Numbered from the stretch's first letter, positions 49,893-58,179 are shown. The stretch: 64,000 nucleotides of DNA from Luteirhabdus pelagi (GCF_016827595.1 NZ_JAECMS010000003.1:186001-250000); one strand, 5' to 3'. Made by a program: numbers and translations. The notes: generated by a model from the letters alone, not told the origin.

Positions 49893-50627
49893 TTATTTTC
49901 TCGCACTAGGCGGAAGGGTTGGTCGTACTTCCACTTTGCTCGGTAATGTCCTAGGATGCATTGTCAATAAATCAATCACCAATTTTCCGATATCCTCTAT
50001 TTGAATTTTCCAAGCTTCTTCTCCTTCATCAGGGTTATTACTATTAAAATGAGTAGATACACTTCCTGGCATTATGGTACTTACTTTTACGCCATGTTTT
50101 CGCAAATCCAACATAGCCGCTTGCGTAAAGCCCGTCAGTCCAAACTTGCTAGCATTATAGGCAGCGCCTCCAGCAAAGAAGTTGGTTCCCGCCAAACTTG
50201 AGATGGTGATATAATAACCTTTTTGCTTTTTTAATTCATCTAACGTAGCCTTCAACGTTAAAAAAGGACCCGTTAAATTAGTGTCGATAGTTTCCTTCCA
50301 TTGTTCAGGAGTTAACTCCTCCACACTTCCAAAATGACCAAGGCCTGCATTGGCAATAACGATATCCAATTGTTGAAATTCCAATAAGGCTTTTGATACT
50401 GCATCTTCTTGCTCCTTTAAAGAATCGGCATTCGCCTTTATTCCTTTGACTTCTGCACCACTTTCAGCAAACTGCGAAAGCTTTTTAGCAGCTTCAGAAG
50501 CGTTTTCTTCACTCCTGCTGGTTATAACCACATTTAAGCCATGTTGTAGCAGCGATTTTGCAATTCCAAATCCAATTCCTTTCGTCCCCCCAGTAATGAG
50601 GGCTGTCTTTCCCATAATATCAGTCAT
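49893..50627 (-). CDS. SDR-family oxidoreductase
   Basis: A 244-residue short-chain dehydrogenase: cofactor motif TGGTKGIGFG near residues 12-21, with VVITSRSEE after it (an Arg in the adenosine-ribose position suggests NADPH), NAGLG, Ser in ISSLAG, and YNASK with catalytic Tyr/Lys. It is close to FabG-type reductases, but the substrate is not identifiable. It is divergent from the dipeptidase gene. Confidence 0.92.
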   Translation of the reverse strand: MTDIMGKTALITGGTKGIGFGIAKSLLQHGLNVVITSRSEENASEAAKKLSQFAESGAEVKGIKANADSLKEQEDAVSKALLEFQQLDIVIANAGLGHFGSVEELTPEQWKETIDTNLTGPFLTLKATLDELKKQKGYYITISSLAGTNFFAGGAAYNASKFGLTGFTQAAMLDLRKHGVKVSTIMPGSVSTHFNSNNPDEGEEAWKIQIEDIGKLVIDLLTMHPRTLPSKVEVRPTLPPSARK

Positions 50628-50687
50628 ACTTTTCGGTTTTCTACCAAAGATACTGATCGATACCCCCCTTCCCTGCTAAAAAACTAT

Positions 50688-50695
50688 TAAATTTA
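50688..50695 (+). promoter_or_regulatory. -7-like element of the dipeptidase gene
   Basis: TAAATTTA (one mismatch to TAnnTTTG) ends 3 bp before the ATG at 50699. Confidence 0.3.
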
Positions 50696-50698
50696 GAC

Positions 50699-51316
50699 AT
50701 GTATCAAATCGGAATTTCCCTACTTCTTCTCTGTTTGCTAAATCCCTTCTTACATGAAGGAAATGCGCAAGAATTTACGATAATCAAAGATGCCAATCCT
50801 CCTTTCGCATATGACATTCGATATGCCACGACTGATAATTTCGTTGGAGAAATTTTATACGATTGTGCTATCTGCATGCTTCGTCCGGAAGTAGCGGAAG
50901 CCTTTCAAAAAGCAAACGCCTATTTCTGCGAAAAGGGATATCGTATCAAAATTTTTGATTGCTACAGACCGTATGATGTGCAAAAAGCGATGTGGGAAAA
51001 GGTTCCTAGAGCGACCTATGTTGCGAATCCATACGATGGTGGATCGGTTCATAACCGTGGGGCTGCTGTTGACATAACCTTGGAGACACTGGAGGGTTGT
51101 TATGTTGAAATGGGAACCGATTACGATTATTTCGGAAGAGAAGCGCATATTGATAATCGAAATTTTTCACAGGAAATACTCGATAATCGTGCTTTGTTAA
51201 TTGAGGGAATGCGAAAGCATGGATTTCAAACCATACGGACAGAGTGGTGGCATTATGGCTATCAGAAGAACTGGCAGTATCCAATTGCCAATGAGCCTTT
51301 GCCATGCGATGATTAA
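50699..51316 (+). CDS. D-Ala-D-Ala dipeptidase-like M15 metallopeptidase (VanX type)
   Basis: A 205-residue exported enzyme with a signal peptide (cleavage near EGNAQ). Zinc ligands follow the VanX/DdpX pattern: SVHNRGAAVDITL (SxHxxGxAxD) and EWWHYGY at the C-terminus (Glu base and third His), with the family's FDCYRPYDVQKAMW upstream. It would cleave D-Ala-D-Ala dipeptide in the periplasm for wall recycling; nothing nearby suggests glycopeptide resistance. Its stop is 1 bp from the stop of the convergent VTT gene. Confidence 0.9.
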   Translation: MYQIGISLLLLCLLNPFLHEGNAQEFTIIKDANPPFAYDIRYATTDNFVGEILYDCAICMLRPEVAEAFQKANAYFCEKGYRIKIFDCYRPYDVQKAMWEKVPRATYVANPYDGGSVHNRGAAVDITLETLEGCYVEMGTDYDYFGREAHIDNRNFSQEILDNRALLIEGMRKHGFQTIRTEWWHYGYQKNWQYPIANEPLPCDD

Positions 51317-51317
51317 T

Positions 51318-51941
51318 CTACATGATGCTGAAAATGGCAACGCCATAAATGGCAAATCTGGCGAAGCGCAGCAATCCAAAAAGCAAATAATTCCGGAAAC
51401 GATAGTTGATAGTTCCCGCTGCCATACTTGTCATTGAAAACGGTATGGGAAGCAAGGCTCCTACAATGATCAAGAAACCTCCCCATCGTTGAATGTTTTT
51501 TAAATGTTTCTTCATTCTACCTTCCATATAATTGAAGACAGAAGGAATATTCAAAATCCATTTTCCGATAAAATAACTTACGATCCCACCCAAATAAGAA
51601 AGCAAGGCTAATAAAGAAAGATAAATGACCGGCGCTGCCGTTTTATTAGACCAAGCAATAAATATTTCTGGTGGTATCAATCCCAGCACTGCCTCACTGG
51701 CAAAAAACACCAACAAGATGCTTACCGGTGGATACGTGGTCGTAACATGCGAAAAGAATTCACTAAAGTCGAAAAAGAAATAATCGACTACAAATAAGGC
51801 TGCGATAAATAGAATGATTGGGGGAAGCGCTTTTTTTAAGCTATTCCCCACAAAGGAATAAAATCCTGTTAGTGAATAATATTTATGAAGGCGCTTAATA
51901 TTCTCGCCTGTACCTCTTTCTTTCTTTTTCATAGTTACCAT
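51318..51941 (-). CDS. VTT-domain (DedA-like) membrane protein
   Basis: A 207-residue membrane protein. A basic N-terminus (Met4, 51932, is an equally good start) precedes about five hydrophobic segments. The re-entrant-loop features of the VTT/SNARE-associated family are present: EAVLGLIPPEIFIAWSNK, GGIVSYFIGKWI, and the Gly/Pro-containing GGFLIIVGALLPIPFSMTSMAAG. DedA-like proteins help flip phospholipid carriers; this member's lipid is unknown. Confidence 0.85.
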   Translation of the reverse strand: MVTMKKKERGTGENIKRLHKYYSLTGFYSFVGNSLKKALPPIILFIAALFVVDYFFFDFSEFFSHVTTTYPPVSILLVFFASEAVLGLIPPEIFIAWSNKTAAPVIYLSLLALLSYLGGIVSYFIGKWILNIPSVFNYMEGRMKKHLKNIQRWGGFLIIVGALLPIPFSMTSMAAGTINYRFRNYLLFGLLRFARFAIYGVAIFSIM

Positions 51942-52023
51942 AAGCTACAAAAATGCTGCCAATAGCAGTAGTTATTTGGGGTAAAATTAACGCTCGTTTC
52001 AACAGTTTAGTATTCCGATGAAG

Positions 52024-53589
52024 CTATTCTTCCTCAATCGGAGGATGCCCGTGGATTTTTTCAAACATAGCATCGAAATTTTCACGAATAAAGCTTCGCA
52101 ATTTTTTTCGATAATCCTCTTTCAGCCATTTTACAAAGTTATGGGTGCTTTTACTGATGCACTTTGTGTACCGTTCAATACGATGGTCGATATCATCGCC
52201 TAATTCTTTTGCCAATATCAAAGCATCGAATTCATCTTCACTGTTTTCAATACAGATGGTGGCATGTTGCTCGATACTTCGCTCTAAGATCATTTTTGAA
52301 CTCTCGCCATTTTTCACACACTCCGTATACGCTTTCTTTACATCAAAATATACTTCTTCACTATTGCTGAATTGTTCGCGAAGCTCCTCCGGCATTTCAT
52401 ACTTGAAGTTACCTTCAATCTCTTCGTCGTCCAGCAGATTATCCATAAAATGTTTCGGATACTGAAAAATACGTTGCCAGTCCAACTCTTCACCCCAAGC
52501 ACCAAAGCGATAAAAGTTATTTCCTAAATCGATTACATTAAAAGTCGATTTATTATTGGTAATCCTAGATCCACGACCAATCATTTGATAATATAAGGTC
52601 AATGAACGCGTAGCACGATTCAAAATAATCGTTTCAACCGAAGGCTCATCAAAACCAGTAGTCAAGATACTTACGGAGGTTAAGATGGCATCGGGTGTAT
52701 CGCGGAACCATTTCAAAATCGTCTTTCGCTCCTTTTTACTGGCCGTATTATCCAAATGCATGATCGGATAGCCCGCCCTTTTGAAGGTATCGTACACATA
52801 TAGGGAAGTATTGATACCATTGTTGAAGATTAGCGTCTTTTTCCCTTTGCTTCGTTCTTCATACGCCTGAAGCAAACGGCTCAGCATATCGGTTCCCGTA
52901 TACAAATCGTCGCTCGACTGAACGGTATAATCACCATTCGAACCGATAACTAAGGAACTCAACCCAACGTTATAAGAGTAATTTACTGCACGTGCTAAGA
53001 ATTCATTATCGATAAGGTCTGGAATACTTTCACCAACAATCAATTCATCATAACGATCGTTCATAGGAAGTTCTATATTCGAACTCAACGGTGTTGCGGT
53101 TACCCCTAGGATAAAAGATTCATCGAAGTACTTAAAAAGCTTGGTAAAGGAATTATAGTGTGCCTCATCAATAATGACCAAACCAATATCGGATATGTCC
53201 AACATATTATCCCGAAGGCGGTTGTTAAGCGTTTCCACCATTGCCACGAAGCAACTATACTCATCTTGGTCGTCAAGATTTGCCGTACTATTGATAACCT
53301 TGTTAATAACACCAAATTCAGTGAGCATAGCAGAGGTCTGACGGCATAATTCGATACGATGCGTCATGACCAATACCTTTTTATTTCGTGTTCTTAGATA
53401 CTGCCGAACGATCTCGGAAAAAATAACCGTTTTCCCACCTCCTGTTGGAAGTTGGTATAGCAGGTGATAATCGTCGGGTTTCTCTTCAAAACTCTTGAAG
53501 ATCTTTTCGATAGCACCATGCTGATAGTTATATAAATCCTTATCGGTTTTCTTTTCAGTTAATATTTGGGAGCTCTCACTTTTCGCCAT
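52024..53589 (-). CDS. DEAD/DEAH-box superfamily 2 helicase
   Basis: A 521-residue helicase from Met at 53589 (an upstream in-frame Met at 53607 adds six residues). The motifs are complete: Walker A QLPTGGGKTVIF, Walker B VIIDEAHYNSF, motif III GVTATPLSS, motif V ILTTGFDEPSVE and motif VI YQMIGRGSR. The first ~400 residues resemble the helicase core of restriction-type and RadD-like enzymes. The C-terminal ~130 residues are charged, with no recognised nuclease domain. No methyltransferase or other defence gene is adjacent, so repair is as likely as defence. Confidence 0.9.
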   Translation of the reverse strand: MAKSESSQILTEKKTDKDLYNYQHGAIEKIFKSFEEKPDDYHLLYQLPTGGGKTVIFSEIVRQYLRTRNKKVLVMTHRIELCRQTSAMLTEFGVINKVINSTANLDDQDEYSCFVAMVETLNNRLRDNMLDISDIGLVIIDEAHYNSFTKLFKYFDESFILGVTATPLSSNIELPMNDRYDELIVGESIPDLIDNEFLARAVNYSYNVGLSSLVIGSNGDYTVQSSDDLYTGTDMLSRLLQAYEERSKGKKTLIFNNGINTSLYVYDTFKRAGYPIMHLDNTASKKERKTILKWFRDTPDAILTSVSILTTGFDEPSVETIILNRATRSLTLYYQMIGRGSRITNNKSTFNVIDLGNNFYRFGAWGEELDWQRIFQYPKHFMDNLLDDEEIEGNFKYEMPEELREQFSNSEEVYFDVKKAYTECVKNGESSKMILERSIEQHATICIENSEDEFDALILAKELGDDIDHRIERYTKCISKSTHNFVKWLKEDYRKKLRSFIRENFDAMFEKIHGHPPIEEE

Positions 53590-53692
53590 AGCGGGGTTTT
53601 GAAACAAGGATGCAAAAATAACACCTTTTAAGGGTTTTTGAAAATTTCAGCGAATAGATTTGGGATAATCGAAGCCTTGGTCTCAACCACTC

Positions 53693-54469
53693 TTAACGAA
53701 ACAGTTGCATTGCTTTTTCGGGTACATCGGTGGTAACTCCAGATAGCCCTAAACGCTGTGCGGTTTTTAATTGCCAACTGCTATTTAGGGTGTAGGGAAA
53801 GAGGCCGATTTGATGTTTTTTGGCCCATTGCTGTTGACTAAAATTTGGAATGCCATCGATACCCAATATATCACTTCCTAACGCTTTTGCTTTTAGCAAT
53901 GCTTCTTCCGACCAATCCTCTCCAACCAAATACTTGAGACGAATGCTTGACGATAGTTTTCGCATTTCTAGAAGTTCATTATAGTTGAAGGAGATGATCA
54001 CTACTCCATCGATCATCGCTTCTTGTTGAACGATTTCAAATACGCTGGAAGCCATATTGCTTTCCTTGATTTCAATTTCTACATAAATACGATCCTTGCA
54101 CAATTGAAGTGCTTGAGAAAGTGTCGGAATTGATACTTTACTATAAGTATCTCCAAATTGGTTAGCATAACCTGCCGAAACATCTTTTAATTCTGAATAG
54201 GCATACTCTGAAAGTTTTCCAATTACATTAGTGGTTCTATCCAAAGTACTATCATGAAGTAGCACCACCTTTCCATCTTTCGTATAGCGAACATCAAATT
54301 CTACATAGTCGGCCCCACTCTGGATAGCCTTCTCTATTGAAACGAGCGTATTTTCCGGTGCAATACTGGAATATCCACGGTGGGCACAGACAAGTGGTTT
54401 GTTATGCATAGGCTGTGGTTGAATGGCTAAAAGTATAGCGCATACCATAGCAAAGATATCCTTTCCCAT
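53693..54469 (-). CDS. glycerophosphodiester phosphodiesterase
   Basis: A 258-residue TIM-barrel GDPD with an N-terminal hydrophobic signal. The catalytic pair is in CAHRGYSSIAPENT (His/Arg, Glu), EFDVRYTKDGKVVLLHDSTLDRTTN supplies the metal-binding Glu/Asp and the second His, and VEIEIKE the third acidic ligand. It releases glycerol-3-phosphate from deacylated phospholipids in the periplasm. A palindrome lies just upstream of its start. Confidence 0.93.
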   Translation of the reverse strand: MGKDIFAMVCAILLAIQPQPMHNKPLVCAHRGYSSIAPENTLVSIEKAIQSGADYVEFDVRYTKDGKVVLLHDSTLDRTTNVIGKLSEYAYSELKDVSAGYANQFGDTYSKVSIPTLSQALQLCKDRIYVEIEIKESNMASSVFEIVQQEAMIDGVVIISFNYNELLEMRKLSSSIRLKYLVGEDWSEEALLKAKALGSDILGIDGIPNFSQQQWAKKHQIGLFPYTLNSSWQLKTAQRLGLSGVTTDVPEKAMQLFR

Positions 54470-54478
54470 TTCAATTTC

Positions 54479-54498
54479 TTTTACTTCCGAAAGTAAAA
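54479..54498. promoter_or_regulatory. palindrome upstream of the glycerophosphodiesterase gene
   Basis: A perfect 8-bp inverted repeat TTTTACTT / AAGTAAAA with a 4-bp centre, 10-29 bp upstream of the minus-strand ATG. It overlaps a near -7 element (TACTTTCG on the minus strand), so it could be an operator. Confidence 0.3.
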
Positions 54499-54609
54499 TG
54501 GCGAGATGACTGCAAGGTTACCCCAAATTTATGGCTGTCTAAATTCTATCTTTTAAAGATTATATTATGGTGAAGTGGGAAATACAAATTCAATCAAAAA
54601 CACTATTTT

Positions 54610-54639
54610 TTGTTAAAAATATGTTAAATTACTACCTTG
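54610..54639 (+). promoter_or_regulatory. promoter of the micro-ORF transcript
   Basis: TTG at 54610-54612 within a T-tract, a 20-bp gap, then TACCTTG at 54633-54639 (TAnnTTTG with one T missing). A start of transcription near 54647 would give a leader of about 75 nt before the first 28-codon ORF and would exclude an overlapping 74-codon ORF beginning at 54567. Confidence 0.4.
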
Positions 54640-54720
54640 CAATACAAAGTACTGTAACAAAAAAGGAAGTTGAACGTCATTTATACACAACACGAAATCA
54701 AACCTTTAAAACCAATTATT

Positions 54721-54807
54721 ATGAGAACGCTAGACAGCAATCAACTTACTTCGAGAACAAAAGAATCGAAAAGCTACGAATGGAACCTTAGACGTCGATA
54801 CCGATAA
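54721..54807 (+). CDS. 28-residue micropeptide, copy 1
   Basis: ATG to TAA, encoding MRTLDSNQLTSRTKESKSYE followed by WNLRRRYR. The C-terminus is strongly basic and aromatic, with no signal or membrane segment. It is duplicated 141 bp downstream. The two copies differ at eight codons; six changes are silent and two are conservative (Leu/Ile, Thr/Ser), which indicates selection on the peptide. No known family is recognised. The leader lacks a clear Shine-Dalgarno sequence, which is normal for this phylum. Confidence 0.7.
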   Translation: MRTLDSNQLTSRTKESKSYEWNLRRRYR

Positions 54808-54861
54808 TTGACCATCGCCTCACTACTTAATTCATCAATCAATCACTTAAACCACTTTGAA

Positions 54862-54948
54862 ATGAGAACCTTAGACAGCAACCAAATCACTTCTAGATCG
54901 AAAGAATCGAAGAGTTACGAATGGAACCTTAGACGTCGATACCGATAA
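54862..54948 (+). CDS. 28-residue micropeptide, copy 2
   Basis: Encodes MRTLDSNQITSRSKESKSYE followed by WNLRRRYR, identical to copy 1 except at residues 9 and 13. It lies 54 bp after copy 1 and is preceded by the CATCAATCAATCACT spacer, so the peptide would be made from the same transcript. See copy 1 for the coding evidence. Confidence 0.7.
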   Translation: MRTLDSNQITSRSKESKSYEWNLRRRYR

Positions 54949-54998
54949 TCGACCGTCGCCCCACTACTTCATCAATCAATCACTAAAAACGAACCGTT

Positions 54999-55133
54999 AT
55001 GAAAATGCAGCGAAATGTTAGAAAGCGGCTCAAAAGCATTGCACAAAGACAACACATGTTTTGGTCTACCCGTGAACAAAACACCAATTGCGATGATCCG
55101 ACCTTAATGACAACCAACCGATACGCCTTATAG
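54999..55133 (+). CDS. 44-residue basic micropeptide
   Basis: ATG to TAG. The N-terminal half is Arg/Lys-rich (MKMQRNVRKRLKSIAQRQ); the C-terminal half is polar with one Cys. It follows copy 2 by 50 bp behind the same spacer sequence, and the shared strong terminator comes 17 bp after its stop, so it is the third cistron of the transcript. Its sequence is unrelated to the 28-residue peptides. Coding status is less certain because there is no paralogue to compare. Confidence 0.5.
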   Translation: MKMQRNVRKRLKSIAQRQHMFWSTREQNTNCDDPTLMTTNRYAL

Positions 55134-55150
55134 AATGCTATAAGGAGATG

Positions 55151-55186
55151 AAAAGCCAGCCGTGTAAGCGTGCTGGCTTTTTTTAT
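55151..55186 (+). terminator. terminator of the micro-ORF transcript
   Basis: Stem AAAAGCCAGC, an 11-nt loop, stem GCTGGCTTTT, then further Ts. It is a strong rho-independent terminator that closes the ~540-nt micro-ORF unit. Confidence 0.9.
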
Positions 55187-55294
55187 TCCTCTTCTTCGAT
55201 ATAATTAAAAAGCCATGTTATAGTTTGTTTATACGACGTTAAATAGTTCTTCAATCTCCTATTGAAACGGTATCTTAAGACAAAAGCAATCATT

Positions 55295-55585
55295 ATGAGT
55301 ACGAAAGAAAATAACAGCAAGGATACATCCTATAATAGCGACGTAACCAAACATGATCTTGAAATTCTTGGTCAGGATGAAGTACATGGTGACGGAGGCG
55401 ATGATCAACAGCTTCGCGAACGCGCCCAAAAAGTAGATTTCTCCGGAAAAAAATTGGATGTACCAGGTCGCTCTCAAGCGAAAAAAGGAAGTGGTGCTAA
55501 CAATTTGAAAGATGAGGAAAACAAACTTCATAGTCAAGGTGGCCCAACCAATGAAAATCTTGAACGTGACGATGCTGCCAATTAA
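55295..55585 (+). CDS. hydrophilic protein of unknown function
   Basis: A 96-residue protein from the ATG at 55295 (an in-frame ATG at 55262 adds 11 residues of low quality). It is almost entirely charged or polar, rich in Asp, Glu, Lys and Gly, and lacks hydrophobic segments and Cys, so it is probably disordered, similar in composition to general stress proteins. It lies 14 bp before the APC permease gene. Confidence 0.7.
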   Translation: MSTKENNSKDTSYNSDVTKHDLEILGQDEVHGDGGDDQQLRERAQKVDFSGKKLDVPGRSQAKKGSGANNLKDEENKLHSQGGPTNENLERDDAAN

Positions 55586-55599
55586 ACAATCTCTCCTAA

Positions 55600-56844
55600 A
55601 TGAATAAAAGCAAACTCACTAAAAGTCTAGGCTTTTGGGATGTCTTGTTACTTGGAGTAGGTGGCGTGGTAGGGGCAGGAATATACGCCATCATCGGTCA
55701 AGCAACTGCACTTAGTGGGCCTTTAGTATGGATAAGTTTTGTTATTGCTGCTACAGTGGCATTACTTACTGGATTAACTTACGCCGAATTTGTAAGCCGT
55801 TTTCCAGATGCTGGTGGAAGTTATGAATATATTAAACAAGGAATGGGACCAAAAACCGCCATATTGATGTCAGTTTTTATGGCCTTCACGGGAATTGTGG
55901 CAGCGGCAGCTATTGCAATTAGTTTCGCTGAATATATATCCAAGATATGGGAGATACCCAATACTATTGCAATACTTAGCATTATCTCCTTAATGGGCTT
56001 TCTTAATATCATTGGTTCAAAATACAGTTCCTACTATAATGGTTTTGCCACTATCGTAACCTTACTTGGATTGGCCGCTATAATTGGGGTAAGCATTCCA
56101 GATTGGGGCTCCGAGGATATTCTTCATCTACATTCGAAGGTCGATTTATCAAGTATTCTTGCTGGTAGTGCATTAATATTCTTTAGTTATATTGGGTTCG
56201 AAGATTTGGTTAAGATGGCAGAGGAAACTAAAAACGCCAAAAAAAATATGCCCCGGGCTATCTTATTAAGTGGCTTGATTGTTTTGGTTTTATATGTGTT
56301 AATTGCCATTAGCAGTGTAAGCGTTATAAATTGGCAAGACCTCGCCGCTTCGGAAGGCCCATTAGTGGCTGTTATACAATCGAAATGGGGAAAGATTGGT
56401 GCCACTTTTCTTGCTGTGGTAGCCCTTTTTGCCACTAGCAAAACGATTCTGACTAATATTTTAGGAACTTCTCGTTTGTTGTATGATATGGCACGCGACA
56501 GTTCTATCTCTTGGTTAAAACGGCTTACAACGTTGTCTGGCTATGGAAATGCTCCCACCGTTGCAATTATCGTAATCTGTGTTTTGGCAATGGCTTTTGG
56601 GCTGATTGGAAACTTAACTGTAGTTGCATCTATTAGTAACATTTTTATCTTTCTAGTATTTGGAATGGTAAATATTGCTTTACTCCGATATCGGCATCAC
56701 CATAAAGACAAGAAAAAACCAGAAGGGATTTTCAGAATACCAATTAATGTTCGAAACCTTCCAATACCCTCATTTCTAACATTATTACTACTTGCTATAT
56801 TATTTGGTTTTAATATTTTTAATATCATTCAAGAAGGTTTTTAG
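55600..56844 (+). CDS. APC-family amino acid permease
   Basis: A 414-residue transporter with about 12 membrane helices. The first helix has the conserved unwound GVGGVVGAGIYAIIG, helix 6 has SALIFFSYIGFEDLVKMAEET, and helix 8 follows the family pattern (LFATSKTILTNILGTSRLLYDMARD). The short C-terminus ends after helix 12. It probably imports an amino acid with H+ or Na+; the substrate is unknown. Confidence 0.92.
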   Translation: MNKSKLTKSLGFWDVLLLGVGGVVGAGIYAIIGQATALSGPLVWISFVIAATVALLTGLTYAEFVSRFPDAGGSYEYIKQGMGPKTAILMSVFMAFTGIVAAAAIAISFAEYISKIWEIPNTIAILSIISLMGFLNIIGSKYSSYYNGFATIVTLLGLAAIIGVSIPDWGSEDILHLHSKVDLSSILAGSALIFFSYIGFEDLVKMAEETKNAKKNMPRAILLSGLIVLVLYVLIAISSVSVINWQDLAASEGPLVAVIQSKWGKIGATFLAVVALFATSKTILTNILGTSRLLYDMARDSSISWLKRLTTLSGYGNAPTVAIIVICVLAMAFGLIGNLTVVASISNIFIFLVFGMVNIALLRYRHHHKDKKKPEGIFRIPINVRNLPIPSFLTLLLLAILFGFNIFNIIQEGF

Positions 56845-56912
56845 ACCATTTATCAATTATATATTATTGGCATTTTTATTGTGAGTAATTGAATACACTA
56901 AACTATTCAATT

Positions 56913-57461
56913 ATGAAACGATCAGCACCTACCATTCAGGCCGGAAGTATGGCCGACATCGCGTTTTTATTATTAATTTTCTTTTTAGTAACCACTACCC
57001 TATCCAACGATAAGGGAATTGTTCGCGGCTTACCACAACCTTGTCCACCCGGCAGTGACTGTAATGTAAAGGTTGAAGAACAAAATCTTTTTGAAATCGC
57101 CATCAATGAAGCCGGCGAACTTTCCTTGAATGATGAAAAAGCGACCTACGATACGATTGAATCCTCACTTATAACCTTTATCGATAATAATGGTGATGGC
57201 AGTTGCGACTACTGCTCGGGAACGCAGGATAAAGACCTGTCTGATACTCCCTTGAAAGCATCCATTTCTATCAAACTTCACCCCAATGCTTCGTATAAGC
57301 ATTATATCACGGTTCAGAACGAAATTACCTCAGCATATCTTTCCCTTCGGAAGAAGTATATAGCAAAGAAATTCAATAAAGCCGAAGATAAATTGACCGA
57401 AGCTGAACTGCAATCCGCCAAAGAAGCTTACCCTTTTCGCATTGTTGAAAATGAACTATAG
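56913..57461 (+). CDS. ExbD/TolR-family biopolymer transport protein (orphan)
   Basis: A 182-residue protein starting MKRSAPTIQAGSMADIAFLLLIFFLV: the first helix carries the conserved Asp (MADIAF) that conducts protons in the ExbB-ExbD motor. The rest is a periplasmic domain with four Cys residues in two pairs (QPCPPGSDC; CDYC), unusual for ExbD. No ExbB/TolQ or TonB gene lies beside it, so it must work with partners encoded elsewhere. Its stop is 1 bp from the stop of the convergent HTH gene. Confidence 0.85.
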   Translation: MKRSAPTIQAGSMADIAFLLLIFFLVTTTLSNDKGIVRGLPQPCPPGSDCNVKVEEQNLFEIAINEAGELSLNDEKATYDTIESSLITFIDNNGDGSCDYCSGTQDKDLSDTPLKASISIKLHPNASYKHYITVQNEITSAYLSLRKKYIAKKFNKAEDKLTEAELQSAKEAYPFRIVENEL

Positions 57462-57462
57462 T

Positions 57463-57663
57463 TTAATCCTCTTCCTCTAAACTGAAAAATTCATGAATCG
57501 GTTTGTTGAAGAGCTTGGAAAGTTTAAGGGCCAATACGGTTGAAGGAACGTAGCGGCCTTTTTCTATAGAACTGATGGTCTGCCTAGATACTCCTATCTT
57601 TTCGGCTAATTCCTCTTGTGTTAGGTCTAGAATGACACGTTGTACTTTTACGGTATTCTTCAT
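57463..57663 (-). CDS. XRE-family transcriptional regulator
   Basis: A 66-residue helix-turn-helix protein of the compact YozG type: LDLTQEELAEKIGVSRQTISSIEKGRYVPSTVLALKLSKLF is the complete HTH_3 fold. Its ATG overlaps the stop of the upstream membrane-protein gene by one base (TGATG), so the two are translationally coupled. An inverted repeat lies upstream of the operon and is its likely operator. Confidence 0.9.
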   Translation of the reverse strand: MKNTVKVQRVILDLTQEELAEKIGVSRQTISSIEKGRYVPSTVLALKLSKLFNKPIHEFFSLEEED

Positions 57664-58118
57664 CAGGAGCACTTTTTTAAAAATACTTTAAAGAACAACA
57701 GTTGCACCATTAACATAAATGCGATGGCCTGAAAGTAACTCATTTGAACTTCCGCTTCTTCAGGATTGAAGAGATATTCAACCGCATAAGTGACATATGG
57801 CTGAATTAAAACATATAATACTCCCATAATAAACGCAAACTGATACGAGCGCGAGCGTAGCATAGCGATGTATTCATCTTCAACTTTCTCCTTCGACAAT
57901 GAAATTGTTAACAAACCCACTAAAATTAAGTTTAGGCATAAGCTCCGAATCCAGTCAGGTTCGGTTGTCATAAACTTTCTAGCAATCAATCCCACAAATG
58001 CAATAATAGCAATAGCTAGTCCTACCGTTTGATAGGATTGCGGCAACTGAAACCTCCGTAATTTTTCTGCCATTCGACGATCCCATTGGTATATTTCTTT
58101 TAAACCCATAACAAGCAT
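57663..58118 (-). CDS. four-helix membrane protein paired with the XRE regulator
   Basis: A 151-residue membrane protein with about four hydrophobic segments (VGLAIAIIAFVGLIA; LCLNLILVGLLTISL; FAIIMGVLYVLIQ-like; IAFMLMVQLLFFKVF) and a basic N-terminus (a Met at residue 4 is also possible). Such small membrane proteins next to a YozG-like regulator form a common two-gene module of unknown function, resembling DUF2178-type proteins. It is first in the operon. Confidence 0.75.
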   Translation of the reverse strand: MLVMGLKEIYQWDRRMAEKLRRFQLPQSYQTVGLAIAIIAFVGLIARKFMTTEPDWIRSLCLNLILVGLLTISLSKEKVEDEYIAMLRSRSYQFAFIMGVLYVLIQPYVTYAVEYLFNPEEAEVQMSYFQAIAFMLMVQLLFFKVFLKKCS

Positions 58119-58132
58119 ATTTGACTATATGA

Positions 58133-58168
58133 CAAATATACTATTTATTTTGTAAAATACACTTTACA
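58133..58168 (-). promoter_or_regulatory. promoter and operator of the membrane-protein/XRE operon
   Basis: Minus-strand TATATTTG (58133-58140), an exact -7 element, is preceded by the inverted repeat TGTAAA-N6-TTTACA at 58151-58168, which overlaps the expected -33 region. This fits repression by the XRE protein encoded in the operon. Confidence 0.4.
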
Positions 58169-58179
58169 TTTTAAGATAT

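Larger units (their letters stand above)
54721..54984 (+). repeat. tandem duplication of a micro-ORF with its 3' spacer
   Basis: Unit 1 (54721-54846) and unit 2 (54862-54984) align through the 87-bp ORF and about 40 bp of spacer containing CATCAATCAATCACT. The spacer of unit 2 is 4 bp shorter. The last 35 bp of the two ORFs are identical, while the first two-thirds have silent changes. The second spacer leads into a third, unrelated short ORF. Confidence 0.85.

Noticed and set aside
52024-53589. Helicase as part of a restriction or defence island
   Set aside because: No methyltransferase, nuclease, integrase or other defence gene adjoins it; the neighbours are housekeeping genes.
54567-54791. 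74-codon ORF overlapping micro-ORF 1 in another frame
   Set aside because: Its start lies upstream of the predicted promoter, its frame is not shared by the second copy, and the silent-change pattern supports the 28-codon frame instead.
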